DNA from: a virus
Length of the DNA stretch: 24,620 bases
Virus record (IMG/VR): IMGVR_UViG_3300044701_003128
Span: 1-24,620 of that record
Strand: one strand, 5' to 3'
Below, one piece after another: positions 14,678 through 22,873 of this stretch. How positions within the stretch are numbered: position 1 is the stretch's first letter; each line of letters starts with the position of its first letter. Position numbers and translations under genes: made by a program. A model generated the notes under the pieces. The model did not search any database and was not told the DNA's origin. It saw nothing but the letters and a program-made list of their open reading frames with translations.

Positions 14678-17600
14678 GGGCTTGGCGCGCTTCGGTCCAG
14701 ATGTCGTCCACCCAAGCATAAGCGAGTGGAAACTCGCGCTTAAACCTGGAACCTTGAGTCACGTAGAGCACTGAGAGCTCCGCAAACGTTTCAGTACGCG
14801 AACTTCTCACATCTGAACGTCCATACTCTGATACTGCGGCTTCTAGCTGATTAACAACAAGCTTTTTGCGTTGCTGGACATCTCTGTAGAATGCATCAAA
14901 GTCTGTGCTGTTGCTTTTTAGTTTTGACGGCACTGCTTTGTCTAGGAACGGAGATCTGTCTACAGGATCGTAAATAATACCTCTAATAATTGTCTCGTCG
15001 GATCCACCTCTGTTGAGACTCGCTTGAAAGTGGACTTTGTGCGAAATCTCGTGAATATGCAAAATGGCTTCGTGTACATCTCCATTACTTGTATTTCTTG
15101 CAACGCTGTACAGCCGCTTGAAACGCTCGGTCATGCTAGGACGTTGCCTTCCCTGTGCTTCCGCTCGTCGATCCATGAAGCGGGCGCTGGCGGCGACCAT
15201 CTCACCGGGATCGGGGTTGAGAATGGCGTTATCCTTACGAGAGCTTCGTACATAAATACTATCTGAAGCGGTAGAAGCTAAACCATCAAATGCACCAAGC
15301 TTAATCATTAGATCAGCTTGCTTCATTATCTTCTTACTGTCTTTTCCTATAGAGGTCTTGGCGAGTCCCTGCTCCATATCACCTAAGACAATGGCAGGAT
15401 TATTCGTGATGTTTCTAGCTCTTACAAAATCTTGCAAAGCCTGTACGTTATTTGGGATTACACCTTTTTGAGCTTTCAAATCCTCAAAGACATTTGCGAT
15501 CTCTTTGGAGGACATTGGTTTTTGATTTTTCTGCATCCAAGTGAATCGACGCTTGCGCACGGGCGCAAACGGATCAGAGGTTCCTAGACCCGTATGGAAC
15601 TCAGTAACCTTTGCTTTTTTCAAGGCGTATGCACCCGCTGCAATGGCACCTGCAGTCAACGCGACCTTGGCGACTTGAGAGGTGCGCTTTTGGCGGCACT
15701 CATGTGACTTAGGAATAAAGCTCTCGCCGCAGGGCTTACCTTTCTTGGCTGGTGAAGTGGTCTTAGTTGTGCGCGCCCTAAACTTAGTAAGAGCTAAGCT
15801 ATCTTTTCGTGCATTGGCTTCTCGTTGTGCTTTGCTGCTAGAGCTGATCGCTAGCATCAGATACATTTTGATGCGCTGTACGGCCTCGGGGTCAGTGATT
15901 CCTTTAGGGAGTAGAGCTTCGATAGGTGGCAGGCCGCTGGATTCGCCCTCAGCATCTGTACGCTTGCCGAGGTTGACCAGTTCAGTAAATACGTTCAGCT
16001 CTTGAGCAGCCGTAACATCACCATTGATACGCCTCCACCAGAGGTCTAGGCGTTTGGATTCCTGCTTAATCGAAGTAGCACCTCGCAAGTCTGCCTTACC
16101 GAACATATTGTCAAGCTTGTACAGGGTTTTAGATATTGCCGAAATTCGATCGCTTTGAGTAGAGCGCGGTGTACCTTCAACAATCATGCGAGCCCACGCC
16201 TCGCAGTTGTTTTCAAGCATGTCGTAGCGCATCGGTTGCTGCAGCGACTTGCCGATGCGATAGCGCAGCTGCTGTTCGTCAAACTTCCCTGTACCTCCAC
16301 CCATGGTCTCAGGGACTTTGCTGAATATATAAGGTCTGAAATTCCCACCAGGGCCTGTACCTTCCAACGAAGCACCGCCAATACCGTTTGCTTCACCTCC
16401 GAAGTGGGCAAACTGGTGAATGCCTCCCATTTTTCCTACGTATATTCCGTAGTGATCTTCATTACCCCCAATAACCACCTTGCCTCCTGTATAGCGCGTA
16501 TATACAAGTTGTCCAGGCTTCCAGCCTTCCTTGATGACGATGTCTTCGTAGTATTTATCAAGAGCTGCTCCTGTGTCAAATCCTTGATTCGCTTTCTTGA
16601 TCTTAGATACTGTCTGCTTGAAGCTCGGAGGCTGAGGTAAGCCTGAGCCTTTGTTAAGTCTGTTTATGTCGAACGCTACGGTAACACCTATAACCCCTAC
16701 AGCTACGATGCCTGCTGCGACTGCTACTTTTGCGGCTTTATTCGTTTTCTCTTTTTTCTTCTCATCTTTCTCCAGATCAAGTTGCGCCTGCGCGACACTT
16801 AGTGTGTCCATAGGCATGCCTGTTTTCTTTACATAAGCCTTTTCCTTTGGTGTGGCTGTCTTTTCAGCCAGTTGCCGTTCTCGGGGGGATGTAGCGGGGC
16901 CTTGTCCCTTCCGGCAGTCATGCGTCTTGGGGATGTGGCTGGCCCCACAGGGCTTTCCCAGGCGACTGGCCTCCTTCAGGTCGGCGCGGTGCTCGAGGAA
17001 GGCGCGGACGCGCGGGGGGAGGTCGTACTCGGGGGAGTCGCTGCGGCGGGCGATGATGCTGTCCGCCTCGTTGGCAGCGGCCTCGGGGGATCGGCCGGCT
17101 CGGACCAGCATCTGGATGATCTGCTCGCGGGTGCGCGGAGGGCGGGCGCGGCGTTGACGTGGGGTTCCGGTCAGGGGCTGGGCATTGGCACGCTGCGAGC
17201 CGATCTGCCGCTCTCGGGTGCGGGGCCGGGGGGCCAGGCGGCGGAAGCCGTTCTGCTGCAGGAAACTGACAGCACCGTCGATGTCGTTGCCCTGCCAGCC
17301 CATGTCCCGGGCGGCGTTGCGCAGCAGCGAGTCGCTGGGGCCGCGGTTGCGCGCTGTCTCGTCGGTCTGGGAGGCGAGCCAGGTGCTTCGGCGGTTGCCG
17401 TTGAAGCTGCCGGGCTGCACACGCTCGTAGTAGAGCTTCTGAAGGACGAGCTCGGCGTGATTGCCACCTGTAATTTGGTAGTTAGCACCGAGACCGATGT
17501 CTGTTTTCACTCGATTGGCTGTAGCGATAAGAGTAGATCGAATTTCTATGCCTGTATTGCCCGTAGCTACGACGTTTGATGTGGCAGCTGTGTTCTCCCG

Positions 17601-18848
17601 AATCGCTGCACTGTAATTGCTGAAGTATGTATTGAAGGACTCTTGCGTAGAAGTAAACATATCATCAGCGATGCTCATAGTTGACGCTTCGTCACGCAGA
17701 TTGCTAGGGCGCAATACGATTTGTCGAATCAAACCCCGAAAGTTGTTTTCAGCATTGGCTTGATTGTCAGGCGTTAAGCCCTGCATGCGTGGCATTGCAT
17801 TCCCCAGGGCGATGGTGGCGTAACGGTCGACATCGTCGATATTCCGAGGATTGAGTCCTCGGGTGGCCATGTCGGCTCGCATGGAAGAGCGAGCAGAGAT
17901 CAGAGAGGCACTGACACGATTAACGACTTGTGTCCTGCTAGGTATTCCTTTTGAATTGATAACAGTATCTGGCGCGAAGCTGAATCGGCGTGCAAGGTGA
18001 TCGGCTGCGGCAAACTCTGCGTAGATGCTTTGACCATCACTATTCCGTGCACCAACAACGTCACCTAGGAATTCGGAGCGAAAATCGTTGTAAGAACGAC
18101 CCTGTAGACGCTGGTAGGACGCATTGATTTGAGTATCAAGGCCCGAAAAGGCGCCGCGGCGAGCATCACTGGCTCTGGTAAATGCGCTGAAATTAGTTGT
18201 TGATGCACTGGGATCACGAGTGAAGCTGCGTGTGACAGCACGACCAAGACGTTGTGCCTCAAGACCTGCGACACGGCGCTGAGCAATGCGGCGCGGTCCG
18301 AAAACAGGAACTTGATCGAGTCCCCAGCTGATAGCGTTGTTCGCTGATTGCTCGATTTGTTGCCCGATCCCACTCCGATACTGCGGAACCAGCACTTTGA
18401 TGCCTTCGTGACCTTGGCGAATAGCCCAGATACCGAAGATCGTAGATGCTACGGGCAGTAAAGCTTTGCTGACCGTACTGCGCAGTTTTTGCTTCTGCTT
18501 TATGTTTTGTCCAGGGACGGCCTTGACAATGCCACGTTCAATGGCGGCGCGCCCGCCTTGGATGTCAGCGAGGTTGCCGGTCTGAAGTCCTCGGCGGAGG
18601 CGGGCCTGGCCACGTTGGATTGAGGCTGCACCGGCGAGGGGGTCACCGGCGACGACGCGGGAGTGAGAGTCAGTGCCCTCACCCTTGACGCGGCATTTCC
18701 AGCTGGGCGGAATGCAGCGATCACCACATACACGGTTTGGGGGATTGCACTTAGGGCCTTTTCCTTTCTTGCTGCGTCGTGCGTCAAGACGTTGCTTTGC
18801 TACTAAGAAGGCAGCGGCGCGGGCGGTGTCATTAGTGATCTCGCTCAT
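14670..18848 (-). CDS. Giant multidomain (polyvalent) virion protein: Cys motifs, LRAT/H-NC papain-like domain, HExxH metallopeptidase
   Basis: 1392 residues; start overlaps the portal stop (TGATG). Order: Cys motif C34/C41/C45/C52; hydrophobic segment about 130-147; long helical region to about 500; Arg/Pro-rich part (540-630); second motif C634...C645; hydrophobic segment about 703-725; papain-like domain about 765-895 with HYGIYVG (H799), IHQF (H811) and NNCEAWARMIVEG (C882), the H-x11-H...NC pattern of LRAT/HRAS-like enzymes; third motif C1040...C1051; hydrophobic segment about 1058-1075; C-terminal peptidase-like domain with HEISH (H1266, E1267, H1270) and ETFAE (1353-1357) as zinc ligand site. 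LRAT enzymes act on lipids, relatives on peptidoglycan peptides; the substrate here is unknown. Placed between portal and MuF, it is probably packaged and ejected. Domain calls are from motifs only. Confidence 0.85.
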   Translation of the reverse strand: MSEITNDTARAAAFLVAKQRLDARRSKKGKGPKCNPPNRVCGDRCIPPSWKCRVKGEGTDSHSRVVAGDPLAGAASIQRGQARLRRGLQTGNLADIQGGRAAIERGIVKAVPGQNIKQKQKLRSTVSKALLPVASTIFGIWAIRQGHEGIKVLVPQYRSGIGQQIEQSANNAISWGLDQVPVFGPRRIAQRRVAGLEAQRLGRAVTRSFTRDPSASTTNFSAFTRASDARRGAFSGLDTQINASYQRLQGRSYNDFRSEFLGDVVGARNSDGQSIYAEFAAADHLARRFSFAPDTVINSKGIPSRTQVVNRVSASLISARSSMRADMATRGLNPRNIDDVDRYATIALGNAMPRMQGLTPDNQANAENNFRGLIRQIVLRPSNLRDEASTMSIADDMFTSTQESFNTYFSNYSAAIRENTAATSNVVATGNTGIEIRSTLIATANRVKTDIGLGANYQITGGNHAELVLQKLYYERVQPGSFNGNRRSTWLASQTDETARNRGPSDSLLRNAARDMGWQGNDIDGAVSFLQQNGFRRLAPRPRTRERQIGSQRANAQPLTGTPRQRRARPPRTREQIIQMLVRAGRSPEAAANEADSIIARRSDSPEYDLPPRVRAFLEHRADLKEASRLGKPCGASHIPKTHDCRKGQGPATSPRERQLAEKTATPKEKAYVKKTGMPMDTLSVAQAQLDLEKDEKKKEKTNKAAKVAVAAGIVAVGVIGVTVAFDINRLNKGSGLPQPPSFKQTVSKIKKANQGFDTGAALDKYYEDIVIKEGWKPGQLVYTRYTGGKVVIGGNEDHYGIYVGKMGGIHQFAHFGGEANGIGGASLEGTGPGGNFRPYIFSKVPETMGGGTGKFDEQQLRYRIGKSLQQPMRYDMLENNCEAWARMIVEGTPRSTQSDRISAISKTLYKLDNMFGKADLRGATSIKQESKRLDLWWRRINGDVTAAQELNVFTELVNLGKRTDAEGESSGLPPIEALLPKGITDPEAVQRIKMYLMLAISSSSKAQREANARKDSLALTKFRARTTKTTSPAKKGKPCGESFIPKSHECRQKRTSQVAKVALTAGAIAAGAYALKKAKVTEFHTGLGTSDPFAPVRKRRFTWMQKNQKPMSSKEIANVFEDLKAQKGVIPNNVQALQDFVRARNITNNPAIVLGDMEQGLAKTSIGKDSKKIMKQADLMIKLGAFDGLASTASDSIYVRSSRKDNAILNPDPGEMVAASARFMDRRAEAQGRQRPSMTERFKRLYSVARNTSNGDVHEAILHIHEISHKVHFQASLNRGGSDETIIRGIIYDPVDRSPFLDKAVPSKLKSNSTDFDAFYRDVQQRKKLVVNQLEAAVSEYGRSDVRSSRTETFAELSVLYVTQGSRFKREFPLAYAWVDDIWTEARQARD

Positions 18849-20692
18849 CAGTACACCTCCCAGCCAGCGCGAAGGGCTTCGACTTCGCCCTCGGGGATAG
18901 GGGAGAGTCCAGCCACAGTCTGCCGAGGGAACAGACGGGATACCCCGAGCTTGGCGGCGCGCATCGAGGCGAAGCCTGCGACGTAGGGGCCATGTGCAAG
19001 CTCGTCGTTCCGGTCGAAGTGAGCGCGGTACAGGCGGTAGGCCCGGGCTCGGTGGGGCCCGAAAATCATCAGCGGCGCCGCGGTAGAAGAGTCGGTGCGC
19101 TGGCCGTCGGGGCCGACCAGGAAGCCGGCCTTCACGTCGCCGGCCTCGTGGGTGACACGGATGCGGAGGCCCTGGGCCTGGTAGAAGTCGAAGGCGTCGC
19201 GCTTCGCGGTGGCGTCGGGCGCCGGGGCTTCGCCCTGGGCGGCGTCGCCTTCCGGCTGTTCTGGGCCCCCGTCAGGAGGCGGCGGGTTCATCGCCGCCTG
19301 GGCCTGGGCCTCGAGCCCCATCATCTGGGCCTGGAACTGGGCGTCGGTCTGGGCGACGAGCTGCTCAGTGACGGCTTCGTTGAGCGTGGTCTCCATGCTG
19401 AACTCTGTGCCGCCGAAGCGAGACTCCCGGACCTCCAGAGCGTTGAGCACCCCGAGGTTGATGTACTGGGCATCGGATTGGGCCACCTGCAGACGCAGCG
19501 CTGCCTTTTCCTCGTCGGTTTTGGTGAAGACGGACGGGAAGTGGACGCTCCAGGCCTCCGGGGGACGGCCTCGGGTGGGGCCTTCGCGGCTGGCGAGGAT
19601 GTACTGGAAGACCTCGGTGATCGGACCCTGGCAGTACACGGACTGCCACTGCTCGACGATGGAGGCCCAGACGCGCTCCTCGAAGCGGCCCTCCTTGCCG
19701 AGGCCGCCGGGCGATTCGCCCATGAGGATGGAGGCGGGCCAGCCGGTGGCGGCCTGCAGGTCTTTGATGAACGGGTCGGTGGCGCTGGCGATGTTGGCCA
19801 GGGCCCGGTTGATGAAGTTGACCTCCTCCTCGGTGTCGACCACCACGCCGCCGTAGACGCTGCGGCTGAGGCTGTTGGCCTCGAGGCGCTTGCGCAGGTC
19901 GGTCTCGTTGCCGGAAGCAATGCGCTGGAAGAGGCCCGGGATCTTGTGGACGAAGAGGTCCGAGTCCGCGGTCATCGTCTCGAGGCCGGACATGGCGGCC
20001 TCGTAGCGTTTATAGCTCTCCCATAAAAGCTGCAAAACACTCATGCCCCAGCCGGTGTTCCGCACTCGTGTGTCCCAGGGGAGGTACAGGCCGTCGAAAC
20101 GGGCGACGCGGGACGAGTGGATGCGGACGTTGACGTAAGAGCTTTGTTGGTCAGGAGTAATGCGCTGACTTGTTGTAATGCGATAATGAGAGGGCTTGCT
20201 GTAGTCGGTGATCGAGAAGTCTTCTGGTATGAGGTGGTGGCGGCTCAGGGGGATGTAGCCGCGGACGGCGCGGATGCGCTGGAGGTCGACGGGCTCCTCT
20301 TCCGGCAATCCATCGTCGATGAGAAGGACCAGGCCGGCGCCGCCGTAGAGGCGCTGGAGCTTCACGGCCTCGGAGAGGGCCTGGTGGAATTGCGTGTTCT
20401 TCAGGAACTCCTCGAAGGAGGAGATCAGATCCTGCGAGTCGGTCTGCTTGTCGCCACCGAGGGTGATTTTGGTGTGATGACGCAGGATGTCATCTGCAAT
20501 GCAGTCGACGTAGCGACGTGGTACGGCGTAGTTGTAGAGATCTTCTAGTTCTTTCTGTGAGAGTAGAACTGTAGGCGCAACCGACGATGCAATGCTCTTG
20601 TCTTTAGCGCTCGTTCCCATACCAGTGAGAACGTTGACAAGAGCACCATCATTCCTCGCTTCCGGCATTTCTCGGAATGCAGAGGAGGTCAC
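18848..20692 (-). CDS. Portal protein (DUF1073-like)
   Basis: 614 residues from a GTG start with only a weak ribosome binding site; an ATG at codon 9 is an alternative. The N-terminal three quarters match the DUF1073-type portal family: DLYNYAVPRRYVDCIADDIL (51-70), YGGAGLVLLIDDGL, DSDLFVHKIPGLFQRI and the hallmark GESPGGLG (325-332) followed by a long helix. The portal forms the dodecameric ring through which DNA is packed and leaves. After a Pro/Gly/Ala-rich linker (about 470-500) there is an extra C-terminal domain of about 115 residues (GLRIRVTHEAGDVKAGFLVG to EALRAGWEVY) that I do not recognise. TerL lies upstream and the giant virion protein overlaps the stop. Confidence 0.88.
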   Translation of the reverse strand: MTSSAFREMPEARNDGALVNVLTGMGTSAKDKSIASSVAPTVLLSQKELEDLYNYAVPRRYVDCIADDILRHHTKITLGGDKQTDSQDLISSFEEFLKNTQFHQALSEAVKLQRLYGGAGLVLLIDDGLPEEEPVDLQRIRAVRGYIPLSRHHLIPEDFSITDYSKPSHYRITTSQRITPDQQSSYVNVRIHSSRVARFDGLYLPWDTRVRNTGWGMSVLQLLWESYKRYEAAMSGLETMTADSDLFVHKIPGLFQRIASGNETDLRKRLEANSLSRSVYGGVVVDTEEEVNFINRALANIASATDPFIKDLQAATGWPASILMGESPGGLGKEGRFEERVWASIVEQWQSVYCQGPITEVFQYILASREGPTRGRPPEAWSVHFPSVFTKTDEEKAALRLQVAQSDAQYINLGVLNALEVRESRFGGTEFSMETTLNEAVTEQLVAQTDAQFQAQMMGLEAQAQAAMNPPPPDGGPEQPEGDAAQGEAPAPDATAKRDAFDFYQAQGLRIRVTHEAGDVKAGFLVGPDGQRTDSSTAAPLMIFGPHRARAYRLYRAHFDRNDELAHGPYVAGFASMRAAKLGVSRLFPRQTVAGLSPIPEGEVEALRAGWEVY

Positions 20693-20757
20693 GACTGTTC
20701 CGTGGGGTGGATCCTTTACAGCGTAGGGGTTTGGGGCAAAAGTGTTTGGCCAAAACG

Positions 20758-20773
20758 CATCTTTGCAAAGATG
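20758..20773. repeat. Perfect 16-bp palindrome upstream of the portal gene
   Basis: CATCTTTGCAAAGATG is identical on both strands. It lies 66 bases upstream of the portal start and has no U-tract, so a protein binding site is more likely than a terminator. It forms the last unit of the 21-bp phased array. Confidence 0.75.
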
Positions 20774-20862
20774 AGGTTTGGATCAACGAAGATACGTTCT
20801 GGCGCAACGAAGATCCGTTCTCGGGGGTAAAAGATGGGGCGTAGGGGCAGACAGATGCGAAA
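20758..20862. repeat. Phased 21-bp repeat array between terL and portal genes
   Basis: Five successive 21-base units (starting 20758, 20779, 20800, 20821, 20842) share AGAT at the same position; four share AAGAT. The second and third units agree at 18 of 21 bases (core CAACGAAGAT). Spacing of 21 bases equals two turns of DNA, so all copies face the same side, as in iterons or operator arrays. The gap between terL stop and portal start is otherwise featureless. Confidence 0.65.
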
Positions 20863-20873
20863 GCGCGCAGCGC

Positions 20874-22355
20874 TCAGATGTGCGCAAAGAAGCCGGCGGT
20901 GTTGGGCGTCTCGGGGATCAGGGAGCAGGCGAAGCTCAACGCCATCACACAATCGTCATGCGCCCCGGAGGCCGCGCGGCGCTCGCCGGTCTCTGTCTGT
21001 TGGAAGGCGCGGAGCTCGTCGGGGATAGGCCCGGGCGGGAAGATCAGCTCGTCGTGCTCGAGGAGGTAGAGGACACGGTCGGTGGCAATGTTCTTGGAGG
21101 GGCGGCTGGTGCTGAACAGCTCGATCGCGTACTCGGGGAGGATGTGCTGCAGCGCCTCGGCGATGACGGAGCCCATGGCCTGCTTCTCAACGATGACGCG
21201 CTGGGGCATGAAGTCTTCGATGAGGGCTTTGATGTGGCGAAGGCTGTAGTCGGTGCTACGGCCGTTTTCGCGGTAGATACCTACAACTTCGTACGGTTTT
21301 TCAGTGATGTCTAAAACCATCGCGACGAAGTAGTCGTTGCCACCGGCGTTGGGGTCGATACCGATGACGTAGGAGCGGCCGACGGAGCCGCACTCGCGGT
21401 AGTGACCGCGGGTGGCGCGGGCGACCAACGTGCTCGGGTAGATCTGGGTGTCGGTGGCACCGAAGGCCAGCTCGTACTCGGCGTCCCAAGCGGCCTGCGT
21501 CAGGCGGCGAGATTCACGAGTCTTGCGCGCCCAGTCGGGGTCGGCGCCGTAGATCGGGTGCTGCGAGTAGTGGATGGCGACTCGGTTCCAGTCGTCCTTG
21601 ATCCGCGCGAGGGCCTTGTTCAGGGCAGGAATGTCGCGGTGGCGGACGAAGTCGTACCAGTCAGGGGGGATGCCGTGGTGCCAGAGCTGGCCGAACCAGT
21701 CGAGCTCGGTGTCGGGCGTGCTGGTGACGATGATCTTGGCCTGGTCCCCGACCATGGAGAGGGTGGGCATGGCGCCGCGGTAAATCTCGGCGGCGCCGTC
21801 GAGGAAGGCGGCCTCGTCCATGAACAGGACCGAGCAGCTGGGGATGCCACGGGCGGCGCGGGGAGAGGCCGGCAGGAAATAGAGCGTGCCCCGGCCCTCG
21901 ATCGCGATCTGGGTGTTGCTGTCGGTCAGGTAGCGGATCGATTCGCCCTGGATGCTGTTGGCCATGGCGCGGACGCGGCGGCCGAGCTCGGAGGCGTCGG
22001 CCTGGGTCTTGGAGAAGACCACCGCGGCGAAACCGCGCTCGGTGAGGGCGCGGCAGAGCAGGTAGGAGCAGACCGTCTCGGAGGCGCCCATCTGGCGCGA
22101 CTTGTTGATGATCGTGTTGGGCGCCGCGTTGATGCGCCTGACGAGATCAGCCTGAAAGGGGTAAGGGTTGAAGGGGGCGACGGTGCCGGCGGTGCGGATC
22201 CAGGTGAAGCGCGCGAAATCTGGCCAGTTTTCGACGCCGGGCAGGCGGGAGCAGCGCTCCGTCGAGGCGAAGTTGGCGGCCCGGGCCTTGCGGCGTTCCA
22301 GCTCGATGCGGAGGCGGTCGACCCGGCGCTGGAGGCTGGAGAGGGAGGCGGTCAT
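20874..22355 (-). CDS. terL: Terminase large subunit (TerL)
   Basis: 493 residues, usual size for the DNA packaging motor. The ATPase half has a Walker A-like KSRQMGASE (85-93), Walker B VLFMDE (D180, E181) and coupling motif IVTSTP (about 209-214). The nuclease half has VIGIDPNAGGND (D334), RVIVEKQAMG (E390) and GAHDDCVMA (D467, D468), the acidic residues that bind metal in the RNase H-like fold. The gene begins in a TGATG overlap with the small subunit stop, so the two are translated together. It packs DNA into the prohead through the portal and cuts the concatemer. All catalytic positions are intact. Confidence 0.95.
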   Translation of the reverse strand: MTASLSSLQRRVDRLRIELERRKARAANFASTERCSRLPGVENWPDFARFTWIRTAGTVAPFNPYPFQADLVRRINAAPNTIINKSRQMGASETVCSYLLCRALTERGFAAVVFSKTQADASELGRRVRAMANSIQGESIRYLTDSNTQIAIEGRGTLYFLPASPRAARGIPSCSVLFMDEAAFLDGAAEIYRGAMPTLSMVGDQAKIIVTSTPDTELDWFGQLWHHGIPPDWYDFVRHRDIPALNKALARIKDDWNRVAIHYSQHPIYGADPDWARKTRESRRLTQAAWDAEYELAFGATDTQIYPSTLVARATRGHYRECGSVGRSYVIGIDPNAGGNDYFVAMVLDITEKPYEVVGIYRENGRSTDYSLRHIKALIEDFMPQRVIVEKQAMGSVIAEALQHILPEYAIELFSTSRPSKNIATDRVLYLLEHDELIFPPGPIPDELRAFQQTETGERRAASGAHDDCVMALSFACSLIPETPNTAGFFAHI

Positions 22356-22837
22356 CAGACGTCACCGTCCTCGGGGGTGATGTCGAGAGCGTCGGCCGCG
22401 GGATCGGGGTCTTCGTGGGGGAAGGAGTTGCGGGGCTTGTCGTTGGTCTGGCCGTAGAGCTGGGCCTCGAGGTCGGCGATGGTGCGCTCGAGCAGCTTGC
22501 GCTCCTGGTAGGTCTGGGCGCCTTGCATGAGGGCCCGGGAGGCGGCGATGCGGTCGCGGTCCGCAGCCTCAGGGTTGTTCATGATCTCGGTCAGGGTGCT
22601 GACGGCCTGGCCGACGACGTTGATGCCCTGGCCGGCGCTCTCGTCGAGGAGCTCCTGCTGGCGGGCGTAGACCGCGCGCTGGACGATGGGCTTGCGACGG
22701 ATGTTGTAGAGGGCGCGCTCGGTGATGCCGAGCTGGCGGGAGATTTCTCTGCAGGTTTTGCCTTGGGCCAGAAGCTCTACGGCGATGCGCTCACGTTCGC
22801 GCAGCCCATCGATGGTGCTGTCATTACGAGAAGGCAT
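22355..22837 (-). CDS. terS: Terminase small subunit (TerS)
   Basis: 160 residues. The N-terminal part is a helix-turn-helix (ERIAVELLAQGKTCREISRQ, LGITERALYNIRRKP) that would bind the packaging site; the central part (QELLDESAGQGINVVG to RIAASRALMQGAQTYQERKL) is the helical oligomerisation domain; the acidic C-terminus (about 135-160) would contact TerL. Size, HTH order and coupling with TerL fit the small terminase. The ATG at 22837 has only a weak ribosome binding site. The packaging site is often close to or inside this gene but none was identified. Confidence 0.85.
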   Translation of the reverse strand: MPSRNDSTIDGLRERERIAVELLAQGKTCREISRQLGITERALYNIRRKPIVQRAVYARQQELLDESAGQGINVVGQAVSTLTEIMNNPEAADRDRIAASRALMQGAQTYQERKLLERTIADLEAQLYGQTNDKPRNSFPHEDPDPAADALDITPEDGDV

Positions 22838-22873
22838 GCTTCTGGGTTTTTCTGAGAACTGCTGGTCTCAAGC

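Noticed and set aside
18992-20026. Plus-strand open frame inside the portal gene
   Set aside because: Antisense shadow; the minus strand has the portal hallmark GESPGG and good flanking overlaps.
18848-20692. Possible anti-CBASS (Acb1) activity, because Acb1 and DUF1073 are annotated together in some databases
   Set aside because: The sequence shows portal features only and I see no paired catalytic His-x-Thr/Ser motifs.
20716-20952. 78-codon minus-strand frame over the terL end and the repeat array
   Set aside because: Most of it is an alternate frame of terL and the rest is the 21-bp repeat; no ribosome binding site or recognisable product.
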